From IMCC45349 sp047219225 (GTDB lineage: Bacteria; Bacteroidota; Bacteroidia; Flavobacteriales; Flavobacteriaceae): DNA of 64,000 nt. Under the pieces are notes generated by a model that had not been told where the DNA came from, made no database searches, and saw only the letters and a program-made list of their open reading frames with translations. Of the stretch, positions 8,144-17,578 are shown in pieces. Positions within the stretch are counted from its first letter, which is position 1, and each line of letters begins with the position of its first letter. The stretch covers positions 992,001 through 1,056,000 of the forward strand of contig NZ_CP178208.1 in the NCBI RefSeq assembly GCF_047219225.1. The letters are read 5' to 3'. Both the position numbers and the translations under genes were made by a program.

Positions 8144-11059
8144 TTATCCTACTATATTTACAATTTTACCAGGAACCACAATTACTTTTTTAGGTTCGCG
8201 ACCTTGTAATTGTGCTTGTGTTTTTTCGTGAGCAAGTACTGTTTTTTCAATTTCATCTTTACTCATATCTAATGGTAGTTCTAGTTTAAAACGCATTTTA
8301 CCATTAAACGAAATTGGATATTCCTTACTACTCTCAACTAAATGACTAGCTTCAAAAATTGGAAAATCAACCGTAGAAATAGACCCTTCATTACCTATAG
8401 CATTCCACAACTCCTCAGCAATATGAGGCGCATAAGGAGATACTAATACTAATAAAGGTTCTAAAATTTCTTTACTTGTACATTTTTGAGCTGTTAGCTC
8501 ATTAACTGCAATCATAAATGTAGAAACTGATGTGTTAAACGAGAAGTTTTCAATATCTTCCTCTACTTTTTTAATGGTTTTATGTAAAGTCTTTAAGTTA
8601 TCTTTTGTTGGAGCAACATCAGTTACTTTTAAGCCTTCATCATTAAAGTACAATTTCCATAATTTTTTAAGGAAACCATGCACACCAGTAATACCAGCTG
8701 TATTCCAAGGCTTGTACTGCTCTAATGGTCCTAAGAACATTTCGTATAAACGTAAAGAGTCTGCGCCATACTCAGCACAAATGTTATCTGGATTAACAAC
8801 ATTAAATTTAGATTTAGACATTTTTTCAACGTCTCTTTTACTATGAAAATCACCATTCTTACCTCTAATGTAGGTAGCTCCTTTAAACTCAGCTCTCCAA
8901 TTCTCTAATTTTAAAAGTTCAACTTCTGTATTGCCTTTAAGAGTATTAACATCTATATGTATCAATCTTGAATTGTCATCATTAATTCTATCTAAATCAA
9001 CTCCCTTAGAAGCTAAAATTCTTTCAGCTTCTTCCCATTCTGGAGAGTTTGAATCAACAAAATTCGGTCCTTCTAAAAAGTCTGATGAAAGATAAATTTT
9101 TTCAGAATTATCAGTAATTAGCTCACGAACAAAAGCACTCGTTCCTAAAATCATTCCTTGGTTAATCAATTTTTTAGCAAACTCATCCACAGGAACAACT
9201 CCTTTATCAAACAAGAATTTTTGCCAAAAACGCGCATATAATAAATGTCCAGTAGCATGCTCGCTACCACCAATATATAAATCTACTTCTTTCCAATAAT
9301 TTAATGCGTCTTGACTTGCAAATGCTTCCGTATTTCCAGCATCCATATAACGATTAAAATACCATGAGCTTCCTGCCCACCCAGGCATTGTATTTAACTC
9401 TAATGGAAAAATTGTTTCGTTATTAATTTTATCGTTTGCAACAACACTATTAGTTGTTATGTCCCAAGCCCAAACAGTAGCATTCCCTAATGGTGGCTCA
9501 CCAGTTTCGGTTGGTAAATATTTTTCTACTTCTGGCAATTGAATTGGTAAATATTTTGCATCTATCATTTGAGGCATTCCATTTACATAATATACTGGAA
9601 ATGGTTCTCCCCAATAACGTTGACGCGAGAATACAGCATCACGTAATCTGTAATTGGTTTTCCCTTCTCCTTGTCCTAATTGCTCTAATTCATAAATAAC
9701 ACGTTTGGTTGCTTTTTTATAGTTCATTCCGTTAATGAAGTCACTATTAGCAATTTTTGTGTTGTCTTTGTCTGCAAAAGCTTCTTCAGAAATATCCACA
9801 CCATCAAAAATGTTTGGAATATCAATCCCAAAATGCTTAGCAAAATCGTAATCACGTTGGTCACCACAAGGTACAGCCATAACTGCTCCTGTTCCGTAGC
9901 TTGCTAATACATAATCTCCAATCCAAATTGGAATTGGCTCTTTAGTAAAAGGATGTTCAGCATAAGCCCCTGTAAAAACTCCCGAAATAGTCTTTACATC
10001 TGCCATACGATCACGCTCACTACGTTTTGCAGTGGCTTCAATGTAAGCTTCTACCTCAGCTTTTTGCGCTTCAGTTGTTATTTTAGATACTAAGTCATGC
10101 TCTGGTGCTAAAGTCATAAAACTCACACCAAAAATAGTATCAGGACGTGTTGTGAAAACTTCAATTGTAGCATCATAATCTTTTACATTAAAAATCACAG
10201 ATGCTCCTACAGATTTTCCAATCCAATTACGTTGACTTTCCTTTAACGAATCTGTCCAATCAATGGTTTCTAATCCTTGTAGTAAACGTTCAGCATAAGC
10301 AGAAATTCGCATAGACCATTGTGTCATTTTTTTACGAACTACAGGATGTCCTCCACGTTCAGACACACCATTTACTATTTCGTCATTTGCTAGAACAGTT
10401 CCTAAAGCTGGACACCAATTTACTTCAGTTTCAGCTAAATATGTTAATCTGTATTTAAGCAATATTTCTTGTTGTTCTTCCGAAGTATATGTCTTCCAGT
10501 CTTCAGCAGAAAATAATGTTACATCATCATCACAAGTTGTATTTACGTTAGCGTTTCCTTCTGTTTCAAAAACAGAAACTAATGTTGAAATATCCTCAGA
10601 TTTAGCTGTATCATTATTATACCACGAGTTAAATAATTGAATAAAAATCCATTGTGTCCACTTATAATATTCTGGATTACTTGTACGTACTTCTCTAGAC
10701 CAATCGAATGAAAAACCGATTTGATCTAACTGACGACGATACGTTGTAATGTTAGTTTCGGTAGTAATTGCAGGATGTTGCCCAGTTTGAATGGCATATT
10801 GTTCTGCTGGTAATCCAAAACTATCATAACCTTGAGGGTGCAATACATTAAACCCTTTATGACGCTTATAACGTGCATAAATATCTGAAGCAATATAACC
10901 TAGTGGATGTCCAACGTGTAATCCTGCTCCCGAAGGATAAGGAAACATATCTAAGACATAATATTTAGGTTTTTCTGAATTATTTTCAGCTTTAAACGTT
11001 TGGTTGTCTGCCCAATACTTTTGCCACTTGGCCTCAATTTCGTTGAAATTGTACTTCAT
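8144..11059 (-). CDS. leuS: Leucyl-tRNA synthetase
   Basis: About 971 residues from MKYNFNEIEAKWQKYW; an ATG two codons earlier (11065) is equally possible. Class I signatures: the HIGH motif is HVGH near residue 48-51 (GAGLHVGHPLGY) and KMSKS appears in DVEKMSKSKFN near residue 745. The editing domain carries TTRPDTIFGVSF. It attaches leucine to tRNA-Leu. It is about 100 residues longer than the E. coli enzyme; extra Asp/Thr-rich sequence lies near residues 150-190, as is common in Bacteroidota. A TAnnTTTG promoter lies 23 bases upstream of the start. Confidence 0.97.
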   Translation of the reverse strand: MKYNFNEIEAKWQKYWADNQTFKAENNSEKPKYYVLDMFPYPSGAGLHVGHPLGYIASDIYARYKRHKGFNVLHPQGYDSFGLPAEQYAIQTGQHPAITTETNITTYRRQLDQIGFSFDWSREVRTSNPEYYKWTQWIFIQLFNSWYNNDTAKSEDISTLVSVFETEGNANVNTTCDDDVTLFSAEDWKTYTSEEQQEILLKYRLTYLAETEVNWCPALGTVLANDEIVNGVSERGGHPVVRKKMTQWSMRISAYAERLLQGLETIDWTDSLKESQRNWIGKSVGASVIFNVKDYDATIEVFTTRPDTIFGVSFMTLAPEHDLVSKITTEAQKAEVEAYIEATAKRSERDRMADVKTISGVFTGAYAEHPFTKEPIPIWIGDYVLASYGTGAVMAVPCGDQRDYDFAKHFGIDIPNIFDGVDISEEAFADKDNTKIANSDFINGMNYKKATKRVIYELEQLGQGEGKTNYRLRDAVFSRQRYWGEPFPVYYVNGMPQMIDAKYLPIQLPEVEKYLPTETGEPPLGNATVWAWDITTNSVVANDKINNETIFPLELNTMPGWAGSSWYFNRYMDAGNTEAFASQDALNYWKEVDLYIGGSEHATGHLLYARFWQKFLFDKGVVPVDEFAKKLINQGMILGTSAFVRELITDNSEKIYLSSDFLEGPNFVDSNSPEWEEAERILASKGVDLDRINDDNSRLIHIDVNTLKGNTEVELLKLENWRAEFKGATYIRGKNGDFHSKRDVEKMSKSKFNVVNPDNICAEYGADSLRLYEMFLGPLEQYKPWNTAGITGVHGFLKKLWKLYFNDEGLKVTDVAPTKDNLKTLHKTIKKVEEDIENFSFNTSVSTFMIAVNELTAQKCTSKEILEPLLVLVSPYAPHIAEELWNAIGNEGSISTVDFPIFEASHLVESSKEYPISFNGKMRFKLELPLDMSKDEIEKTVLAHEKTQAQLQGREPKKVIVVPGKIVNIVG

Positions 11060-11081
11060 TATCATCGTTTTTAAGAAGTTG

Positions 11082-11089
11082 CAAATTTA
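11082..11089 (-). promoter_or_regulatory. Promoter -7 element of leuS
   Basis: Reads TAAATTTG on the minus strand, matching the Bacteroidota consensus TAnnTTTG, about 23-30 bases before the leuS start. Confidence 0.6.
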
Positions 11090-11216
11090 CGTTTAATATA
11101 TAAACTGTAAAACCCTAGATAGCATTTAATGTTTGTAGAATCACTATTTCTAAAATATTAGATTTACTTTTGAAAGCTCACAAAGTTTTAATCGTCCAAG
11201 ATAAAAATTAATCATC

Positions 11217-12134
11217 TTGAAAAACAATACTTTAAAAGCACATTTAGCCTTACTTGGCGCCAACGTAATTTATGGCGCTAATTACCTTATAGCTAAAGGT
11301 GTTATGCCTAACAAAATAGGGCCTTCGGCTTTTATTTTTGTACGTGTTTTAGGTGCTATATTTTTATTTTGGCTACTAAAAACAACTGTCAAAGAAAACA
11401 TAGAAAAGAAAGATTATCCTAGATTGTTATTATGTGGTCTTTTGGGAGTTGCTACCAATCAGTTGTTATTTTTTCACGGTTTAAATTTAACGTCTCCCAT
11501 TGATGCTTCTATTATAATTACTTCCATTCCTGTAATAGTTTTAATTTTTAGTGCGATTATACTGAAAGAAAAAATCACTTCTAATAAAATACTAGGACTT
11601 ATTATTGGAGGTATTGGAGCTGTAATATTGATTTCTTATGGCAACAAATCTGGAGGTACAAGCTCTATTTTAGGGAACTTATTTATTTTCTTAAACGCTT
11701 GTTCATATGGCTTGTACTTAGTGATAGTAAAACCATTGATGAAAAAATACAATTCGTTAACCGTTATTAGTTGGGTGTTTTTATTTGGGTTTCTATTTGT
11801 ATTCCCATTTGGGATAAACGATGTTTTAGCTACAGACTTTGCTAGCTGGAGTATTAACACCTATTTAGCTGTTGGTTTTGTGGTGGTATTTACTACCTTT
11901 TTAGCTTACCTATTTAATATATATGCGCTTAATTACGTGTCTCCATCTGTAAATGGAAGCTATGTGTATTTACAACCAGCAGTAAGTTTTATTATGGTAA
12001 GTATTTATGCTTATGTTTTAAATCATAAAGAATATGCTCAAGATATTAACCTTGTTAAAGTATTGAGTTGTTTATTGATTTTTTGTGGCGTGTACTTAAT
12101 TAGCATAAAGAAAGGAAAGAAAGCTTTAAACTAA
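11217..12134 (+). CDS. EamA/DMT family exporter
   Basis: 305 residues with ten predicted membrane helices in two EamA repeats. Repeat 1 starts at about residue 7 (LALLGANVIYGANYLIAKG) and repeat 2 at about residue 150 (LGNLFIFLNACSYGLYLVIVK). The family exports metabolites or amino acids across the inner membrane; the substrate cannot be read. The start is TTG at 11217; the next ATG would remove half of the first helix. The 3' end overlaps the convergent ketopantoate reductase-like gene by 9 bases. Confidence 0.88.
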   Translation: MKNNTLKAHLALLGANVIYGANYLIAKGVMPNKIGPSAFIFVRVLGAIFLFWLLKTTVKENIEKKDYPRLLLCGLLGVATNQLLFFHGLNLTSPIDASIIITSIPVIVLIFSAIILKEKITSNKILGLIIGGIGAVILISYGNKSGGTSSILGNLFIFLNACSYGLYLVIVKPLMKKYNSLTVISWVFLFGFLFVFPFGINDVLATDFASWSINTYLAVGFVVVFTTFLAYLFNIYALNYVSPSVNGSYVYLQPAVSFIMVSIYAYVLNHKEYAQDINLVKVLSCLLIFCGVYLISIKKGKKALN

Positions 12135-13052
12135 ACCTCTCGCTTTATTTTCCATTGGCAATAAACAATGATAAGTAAAAGTATTTACTGGTGTTTCTAT
12201 GTTTAGCAACTTACCTTGTCCAACAATATAACCGTTAAAATTATGAAGCTCGCTTGGTTTACCTTTCATAATATCACGTTGCATAGATGCTGTAGTATTA
12301 TAATCTAAATCATCAATAACTGCCATATATACTTCAATATGTTTGCTTGTTAAAACAATGCCTTTAGCATTTGCAACAGCTACAATTTCATTAGCTGTTT
12401 GATAAATTAATGCTCTCACATTTTGGTCTTTTCTCATCACTCCAAATACCGAACGCGTCATAGCTCCCATTCCACTAATCATTGTTATAAACAAGAACTT
12501 TTTCCAAATATCTAATTGAATATTTTCTGACCATGAGTTTTTAAAACCTGTTTTATCAAATACAGTTTTTAAAGTTTCCATTCGTTTGGTTTTACTATTA
12601 TCATATTCGCCAAAAACGATTTCTGGTTTATAGGCAAAATGATTTATAACTCCAGGAGCTTCTATTTTACTTACTATACGACACAATCCTGCTAGCACAT
12701 TATTAGCTGGTAAAATCGACATCAACCTATCGGCATTATCTGCACCATTTTGCAATGGTAAAATCATAGTGTGTGAATCTATAATATTATTTAGCTGTGT
12801 AGCTATATCTTCTATTTGCCAAGATTTAACTGCAAGTATGATTAAATCTGGACTTTCAATACTATTGATATCATTTGTTACTTTAGGATGTACTGTAAAA
12901 TCCCCATCAATACTTTTTATTTGTAAACCATTAGCTTGAATGGCTTCAAGATGTTTCCCTCTAACTATAAAAGTGACATCGTTTCCTGCTTGTGCTAGTT
13001 TAGCCCCAAAATAGCCACCAACACCTCCAGCGCCTACAACAACAATATTCAT
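12126..13052 (-). CDS. Ketopantoate reductase family oxidoreductase (ApbA/PanE)
   Basis: 308 residues. The N-terminal Rossmann motif is VVGAGGVGGYFGAKLAQAGN (residues 4-23), followed by the family's VKSWQIEDIA and LPLQNGADNAD segments. The C-terminal ApbA_C domain begins at about 180 and has the catalytic-type WKKFLFIT block with Lys near 185. PanE reduces ketopantoate with NADPH in pantothenate/CoA synthesis; several paralogues of this family have other 2-keto substrates, and no other pantothenate genes are near, so I leave the symbol blank. Confidence 0.85.
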   Translation of the reverse strand: MNIVVVGAGGVGGYFGAKLAQAGNDVTFIVRGKHLEAIQANGLQIKSIDGDFTVHPKVTNDINSIESPDLIILAVKSWQIEDIATQLNNIIDSHTMILPLQNGADNADRLMSILPANNVLAGLCRIVSKIEAPGVINHFAYKPEIVFGEYDNSKTKRMETLKTVFDKTGFKNSWSENIQLDIWKKFLFITMISGMGAMTRSVFGVMRKDQNVRALIYQTANEIVAVANAKGIVLTSKHIEVYMAVIDDLDYNTTASMQRDIMKGKPSELHNFNGYIVGQGKLLNIETPVNTFTYHCLLPMENKARGLV

Positions 13053-13157
13053 AATTTTCAGTTATATAGTTTATATTCAAATTTATTGAATAAGATTCTC
13101 ATTTTCGTGGGAATAAATAATTACTTTTATATTTTTACGCTTACAAGTTAAACACCT

Positions 13158-14036
13158 ATGAGTTCATCTTTTGAAAAACATCAAAAGCGCAGATTAATTT
13201 CTTCTTACTTTTCAGTAGTTATAAGTATTGCCTTAGTATTATTTTTACTTGGCTTACTAGGTATGTTGGTTTTAAATGCTCGTACTATTTCAGACAACTT
13301 TAAAGAAAAAGTAGTACTTACTATTTATTTAAACGACAACGCTAAAGAGGTTGAAATAAATCAATTAGAAAAAAGTTTAGCACTTGCTAAGTATGTAAAA
13401 GAAACTAAATATGTTTCTAAAGAAGATGCTGCTAATTTTATGAAAGGTGAATATGGTGAGGACTTTTTGGATGATGTTGGCTATAACCCTTTACAAAACT
13501 CAATAGATGTAAATTTAAAAGCTAACTATGTCACTGCACATCGTTTGGATAGTATTTCGGAATCAACGCTTAACAAAAAGTTTGTGGATGATGTTCGTTA
13601 TGACAAAGACTTAGTTTCTATAATGAACAGTAATGTAAAACGTATTAGCCTTTGGATTTTAATTATTAGTGGCATTTTTACATTAATTGCTGTATTGCTT
13701 ATTAATAGTTCTATTAGGTTGGCTGTTTACGCAAAACGTTTTACCATTAAAACCATGCAAATGGTTGGAGCTACCAAGCAATTTATTAGACGACCATTTA
13801 TTTGGAGAAGTATTCGTTTAGGAATTATTGGAGCTATTGTTGCTTTAATTGGTATGGCAGTAGTGCTATATTATGTAAATAAAACGTTCCCTGAATTAGA
13901 GCTACTTCAAAACCAAATTTTAATTGGAAGCTTGTTTGTTGGTGTATTTATAATAGGTATTTTAATTACTTGGTTTAGCACTTATTTTGCTACACAACGT
14001 TTCTTGAATTTGAAAACGGATCAGTTGTATTATTAA
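13158..14036 (+). CDS. ftsX: Cell division protein FtsX
   Basis: 292 residues with the FtsX layout: membrane helix 1 at about 17-38, an extracytoplasmic domain of about 130 residues (VVLTIYLNDNAKEVEINQLE), then three helices at about 168-190, 220-243 and 255-277. The basic motif RFTIKTMQMVGATKQFIRRPF links helices 2 and 3, as in FtsX. FtsX pairs with the ATPase FtsE to control peptidoglycan hydrolases at division. No ftsE is in the window, which is usual in Bacteroidota where it lies elsewhere. Followed by genes for a lipoprotein, DUF3098, uppP and truB on the same strand. Confidence 0.93.
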   Translation: MSSSFEKHQKRRLISSYFSVVISIALVLFLLGLLGMLVLNARTISDNFKEKVVLTIYLNDNAKEVEINQLEKSLALAKYVKETKYVSKEDAANFMKGEYGEDFLDDVGYNPLQNSIDVNLKANYVTAHRLDSISESTLNKKFVDDVRYDKDLVSIMNSNVKRISLWILIISGIFTLIAVLLINSSIRLAVYAKRFTIKTMQMVGATKQFIRRPFIWRSIRLGIIGAIVALIGMAVVLYYVNKTFPELELLQNQILIGSLFVGVFIIGILITWFSTYFATQRFLNLKTDQLYY

Positions 14037-14082
14037 GCAATAATTCTTTACTAATCAACGTTTTCTTATAAATCCAACTATA

Positions 14083-14439
14083 ATGAAACGTATTTTTTCT
14101 GTTTTAACCATTACAATTGCATCATTTTCTCTTTTACTTTTAGCAACCTCTTGTATTATTAGCAATACCAAACCTGAAGACTGCGAAACACTTACTACTA
14201 AAGTTGTAAAAATTACCGAAGGTCCTAGCTTTGATATTGTTTTTCATAATGAAGAAGGTGAACGTTATTATATTAACAGAGGTATAGAACAAGGATTAAA
14301 TTTAGATAGTCTTAACACCGAAGTTTTAAATAAAACTGTTACTTTGCACTTAGCAAATATTATTGGAGGCTCTGTTACTTCAAGTCATATTTCGCAATTA
14401 GCAATTAACGATAAGATTATTTTTACTGAATTTGACTAA
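14083..14439 (+). CDS. Small lipoprotein, unknown function
   Basis: 118 residues. The signal peptide ends in a lipobox-like LLLATSC, with the modified Cys near residue 24. The mature part is a small beta domain (IVFHNEEGERYYINRGIEQG). I do not recognise a family. It sits in a same-strand cluster with ftsX upstream and DUF3098 two bases downstream, so a role at the cell envelope is plausible. Confidence 0.65.
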   Translation: MKRIFSVLTITIASFSLLLLATSCIISNTKPEDCETLTTKVVKITEGPSFDIVFHNEEGERYYINRGIEQGLNLDSLNTEVLNKTVTLHLANIIGGSVTSSHISQLAINDKIIFTEFD

Positions 14440-14441
14440 TT

Positions 14442-14708
14442 ATGGGTGAACAAAAACGTAAGCAAGAAGCTAAAGGCAACTTTATTTTTGGAAAAGCTAA
14501 CTACAAATGGATGTATATAGGTCTAGGGTTTATTGCACTAGGATTTATTTTAATGTCTGGTGGTGGTAGCGACGACCCAAATGTTTGGAATCCAGAAATA
14601 TTTAGTCCAATGCGAATACGTGTTGCACCTACCTTAGTACTTATTGGTTTTGCCATTCAGGTATATGCTATTTTATTAGACCCAAACAAAAAGTCTGAAT
14701 CTAAATAA
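14442..14708 (+). CDS. DUF3098 membrane protein
   Basis: 88 residues with two membrane helices (about 23-40 and 62-80). The signature NYKWMYIGLGFIALGFILMS and the following SGGGSDDPNVWNPEIFS match the small DUF3098 family found next to ftsX and uppP in Bacteroidota. The function is unknown. It starts two bases after the lipoprotein stop. Confidence 0.85.
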   Translation: MGEQKRKQEAKGNFIFGKANYKWMYIGLGFIALGFILMSGGGSDDPNVWNPEIFSPMRIRVAPTLVLIGFAIQVYAILLDPNKKSESK

Positions 14709-14744
14709 TTACGCTTTATTTACGACTACATAACACTATTTTGA

Positions 14745-14752
14745 TATTTTTG
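14745..14752 (+). promoter_or_regulatory. Promoter -7 element almost touching uppP
   Basis: TATTTTTG fits TAnnTTTG and ends only 4 bases before the GTG start of uppP. If used, transcription would begin at or next to the start codon, giving a leaderless mRNA. Confidence 0.5.
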
Positions 14753-14756
14753 CCTC

Positions 14757-15551
14757 GTGGAAATTATTGATTCAATATTACTGGGCATCATTCAAGGACT
14801 TACAGAGTTTTTACCTGTATCTTCAAGTGGCCATTTAGAATTAGGAAAAGCTATTTTAGGAGACGATAGCGTTCCTGAAGAGAGTTTACTCTTTACTGTT
14901 GTATTACATTTTGCTACTGCTTTAAGCACGATGGTTATTTTTAGAAAAGACATCTACGATATACTTAAAGGTTTGTTTGCTTTTAAATGGAATGAAGACA
15001 CACAATTTGTAGCAAAAATTGCTTTATCAATGCTTCCTGCTGCTATTATTGGGTTTACTTACGAGTCGGAATTTGCAGAAATGTTTGGAGGTAATATTAA
15101 GCTCGTAGGCTTCATGTTAATTGTTACTGCCTTATTATTATATCTTGCCGACAAAGCTAAAAACACCGATAAAAAAGTATCATTTACCAACGCCTTAGTT
15201 ATTGGTTTTGCCCAGGCTATTGCTATGCTTCCAGGAATTTCAAGATCTGGAGCAACCATATCTACATCAGTATTATTAGGAAACGACAAAACCAAAGCTG
15301 CACGCTTTTCTTTTTTAATGGTAGTGCCTTTAATATTTGGAAAGATTGCAAAAGACATATTAAGTGGCGAATTAACTTACGACAATAGCAACTTTACCTC
15401 TTTAACAGTTGGTTTTATTGCTGCTTTTATTTCTGGACTTATAGCTTGTACTTGGATGATTTCCTTGGTTAAAAAAAGTAAGCTAGTATACTTCTCTATT
15501 TACTGTCTTATTGTTGGTTTAATTGCTATATATTACGCTTCTATTAACTAA
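14757..15551 (+). CDS. uppP: Undecaprenyl-diphosphatase UppP (BacA family)
   Basis: 264 residues, eight membrane helices. The first motif is GLTEFLPVSSSGHLELGK, with the conserved Glu17 and His26; the second is LPGISRSGATIST with Arg163. These residues make up the active site that converts undecaprenyl diphosphate to the monophosphate for reuse as cell-wall lipid carrier. The GTG start is fixed because family members begin 10-12 residues before GxxQGLTEFLP. The stop overlaps the truB ATG by one base. Overproduction of this family is known to raise bacitracin tolerance. Confidence 0.95.
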   Translation: MEIIDSILLGIIQGLTEFLPVSSSGHLELGKAILGDDSVPEESLLFTVVLHFATALSTMVIFRKDIYDILKGLFAFKWNEDTQFVAKIALSMLPAAIIGFTYESEFAEMFGGNIKLVGFMLIVTALLLYLADKAKNTDKKVSFTNALVIGFAQAIAMLPGISRSGATISTSVLLGNDKTKAARFSFLMVVPLIFGKIAKDILSGELTYDNSNFTSLTVGFIAAFISGLIACTWMISLVKKSKLVYFSIYCLIVGLIAIYYASIN

Positions 15552-16246
15552 TGAAAACACTAGAAGAATTTAAAGAAGGACAGGTTTTATTAATCGACAA
15601 ACCTCTCAACTGGACCTCGTTTCAAGTAGTAAACAAACTACGCTGGAAAATTAGAAAAACCTTTAACATAAAAAAGATAAAGGTTGGTCATGCTGGAACT
15701 TTAGATCCTTTAGCCACAGGTTTATTAGTTATTTGTACTGGTAAAATGACTAAACAAATAAATACTTTTCAAGCACAAATAAAGGAGTACACAGGAACAA
15801 TTGTTTTGGGTAGCACAACACCTTCTTACGATTTAGAAACTGAAATAGACAAGACTTATCCTACCAATCATATTACTAATGAACTTATCCACGAAACTAC
15901 TGAACAGTTTATTGGAGACATATCGCAATATCCACCAGTATTTTCAGCAATAAAAAAGGAAGGAAAGCGCTTATATGAGTTTGCTAGAGCTGGAGAAGAA
16001 GTTGAAATCAAACCCAGAACCATTACTATTAATGAGTTTGAAATTACAAATATTGATGGTTTAAATGTTGATTTTAGAGTTGTGTGTAGTAAAGGCACTT
16101 ACATTAGGTCCTTAGCTCACGACTTTGGAAAAGCACTACAATCTGGTAGTCATCTATCAGCATTAAGACGTACAAAAATTGGTGATTTTAATGTTAAAAA
16201 TGCTATTACTATCGAAAATTTTATCGAAAGCTTAGATTCGGAATAG
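15551..16246 (+). CDS. truB: tRNA pseudouridine-55 synthase TruB
   Basis: 231 residues. The catalytic motif GHAGTLDPLATGLL is at about 46-59 with Asp52 as nucleophile. Other family blocks are VLLIDKPLNWTSF near the start, YPPVFSAIKKEGKRLYEFAR near 135 and CSKGTYIRSLAHDFG near 180. It makes pseudouridine 55 in the T-loop of tRNAs. It is translationally coupled to uppP (stop and start share a base). This is a short version without a C-terminal PUA extension, common in Bacteroidota. Confidence 0.95.
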   Translation: MKTLEEFKEGQVLLIDKPLNWTSFQVVNKLRWKIRKTFNIKKIKVGHAGTLDPLATGLLVICTGKMTKQINTFQAQIKEYTGTIVLGSTTPSYDLETEIDKTYPTNHITNELIHETTEQFIGDISQYPPVFSAIKKEGKRLYEFARAGEEVEIKPRTITINEFEITNIDGLNVDFRVVCSKGTYIRSLAHDFGKALQSGSHLSALRRTKIGDFNVKNAITIENFIESLDSE

Positions 16247-16282
16247 TTGTTGATAACATATTTGCTTCAAAACAAATCAATC

Positions 16283-16825
16283 ATGAAGCGAATATTACTT
16301 ACCTTTTTATTTTTAGTCCCTTTATTAGCTCTGGCTCAAGAAAAAATTGACAAAACAAACGGTATTTTCTACAAAATATCTTTATCTACAACACTTGGTA
16401 TTAATGAAGATTATACAATTGCAGATGACGATAGCGGTACTTTAATAGAACCTAGTGCATATTTTATAAATAACACCTTAGGTTTTAAGTTTGATGAGCG
16501 TAGTTCTATTGGGCTAAATTTTGAATACAATTGGCATTCGGAATCTGGGCTACATTTCTTTCCTGCTTATTTAAACTTTAAATACAACTTAATCGATGAT
16601 GACGATAGTTTATTTATTAGAGCTGGTTATGGCAGATTTCTCAACTTAGGCAAAACTTTTGAAAAAGGTACCTTTTACAAAATTGGCTCAGGTGTTGAAA
16701 TTTTTGATGGTGATTCAGATAATTCTATTTTACTCGGTCTCGATTTTACGCGTAAACGTTTTGGATTTAGACAGCAAGATAAACTCTCAAGCGTTTCTAT
16801 TTTCTTAGAATTTTGTGTTTTTTAA
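16283..16825 (+). CDS. Outer-membrane beta-barrel-like protein, unknown
   Basis: 180 residues when started at the ATG at 16283, which gives a clean signal peptide (MKRILLTFLFLVPLLALAQ); an in-frame TTG right after truB would add 12 residues and spoil it. The mature part shows alternating hydrophobic strands (TLGFKFDERSSIGLNFEYNW, FIRAGYGRFLNLGKT) and ends in an aromatic-containing strand VSIFLEFCVF, like small eight-stranded barrels. It follows truB closely and is probably cotranscribed. No specific function can be assigned. Confidence 0.7.
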   Translation: MKRILLTFLFLVPLLALAQEKIDKTNGIFYKISLSTTLGINEDYTIADDDSGTLIEPSAYFINNTLGFKFDERSSIGLNFEYNWHSESGLHFFPAYLNFKYNLIDDDDSLFIRAGYGRFLNLGKTFEKGTFYKIGSGVEIFDGDSDNSILLGLDFTRKRFGFRQQDKLSSVSIFLEFCVF

Positions 16826-16888
16826 GACTATTTATAGCTTTTTAACGTATATACAAGACATACATTTTAGTATATTCGTTATCATAGC

Positions 16889-17578
16889 ATGCAACTCTCT
16901 AACTCAAATAAAGCACTTTTAATAACACTTTTTTTGTCTGCAACAATTGTGTTAATGGCATTTAATTTTCACGTTAAAAAGCAAAATGATTTAATTGCTG
17001 AAACTTTTTATGAACTGCTTCCAGAAGAGGATGAAAAAATAGAAAAAAAAGAAACTTTAGAAGAGATTCTAAGAAGTTTTGATGAGTTAACCACAAACAA
17101 AGCTTTTAATGAAAATAAAGCTTCAGAAGATTTTGAAGACGAAGAGTTTAAATCTACTATGGAAAAACTTCAAAGTAGACATGACAATACAATTGAAAAA
17201 ACACCAAGTCATCAAATACTAACTAATAGTGATGATAATTCTGATACTTATGACGCTATAAATGAAATCATCAAAAAAAGGTCAGATAATAGTAATGCAA
17301 ACAAAAATAGCTCCATTAGTTTTTCGCTATTAGGACGTGAAAAAATTCATATTCCGCCACCAATTTATCTATGTGAAACCTCAGGTACAATTGTTGTAAG
17401 CATTGTTGTAAATAATAAAGGACAAGTTACAGATGCCAGTTATAACAATGCATCCACAACTAGCAATGGCTGTTTAGTTGATCGTGCTATAGAATACGCA
17501 AAAGCTTCTATTTTTAATAGCAGTAATAAAGCCTCGCAAATAGGTACAATTTCATTTACATTTAAAGGCAAACGTTAA
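16889..17578 (+). CDS. Membrane-anchored protein with TonB-like C-terminal domain
   Basis: 229 residues. An N-terminal membrane helix (about 8-27) is followed by an acidic, low-complexity linker to about residue 140. The C-terminus (GTIVVSIVVNNKGQVTDASY, then AIEYAKASIFN and GTISFTFKGK) resembles the TonB C-terminal or energy-transducer fold. A Pro-rich TonB linker is absent, so it may instead be one of the many TonB-domain proteins of Bacteroidota that do not energise receptors. No ExbB/ExbD genes are near. Confidence 0.75.
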   Translation: MQLSNSNKALLITLFLSATIVLMAFNFHVKKQNDLIAETFYELLPEEDEKIEKKETLEEILRSFDELTTNKAFNENKASEDFEDEEFKSTMEKLQSRHDNTIEKTPSHQILTNSDDNSDTYDAINEIIKKRSDNSNANKNSSISFSLLGREKIHIPPPIYLCETSGTIVVSIVVNNKGQVTDASYNNASTTSNGCLVDRAIEYAKASIFNSSNKASQIGTISFTFKGKR

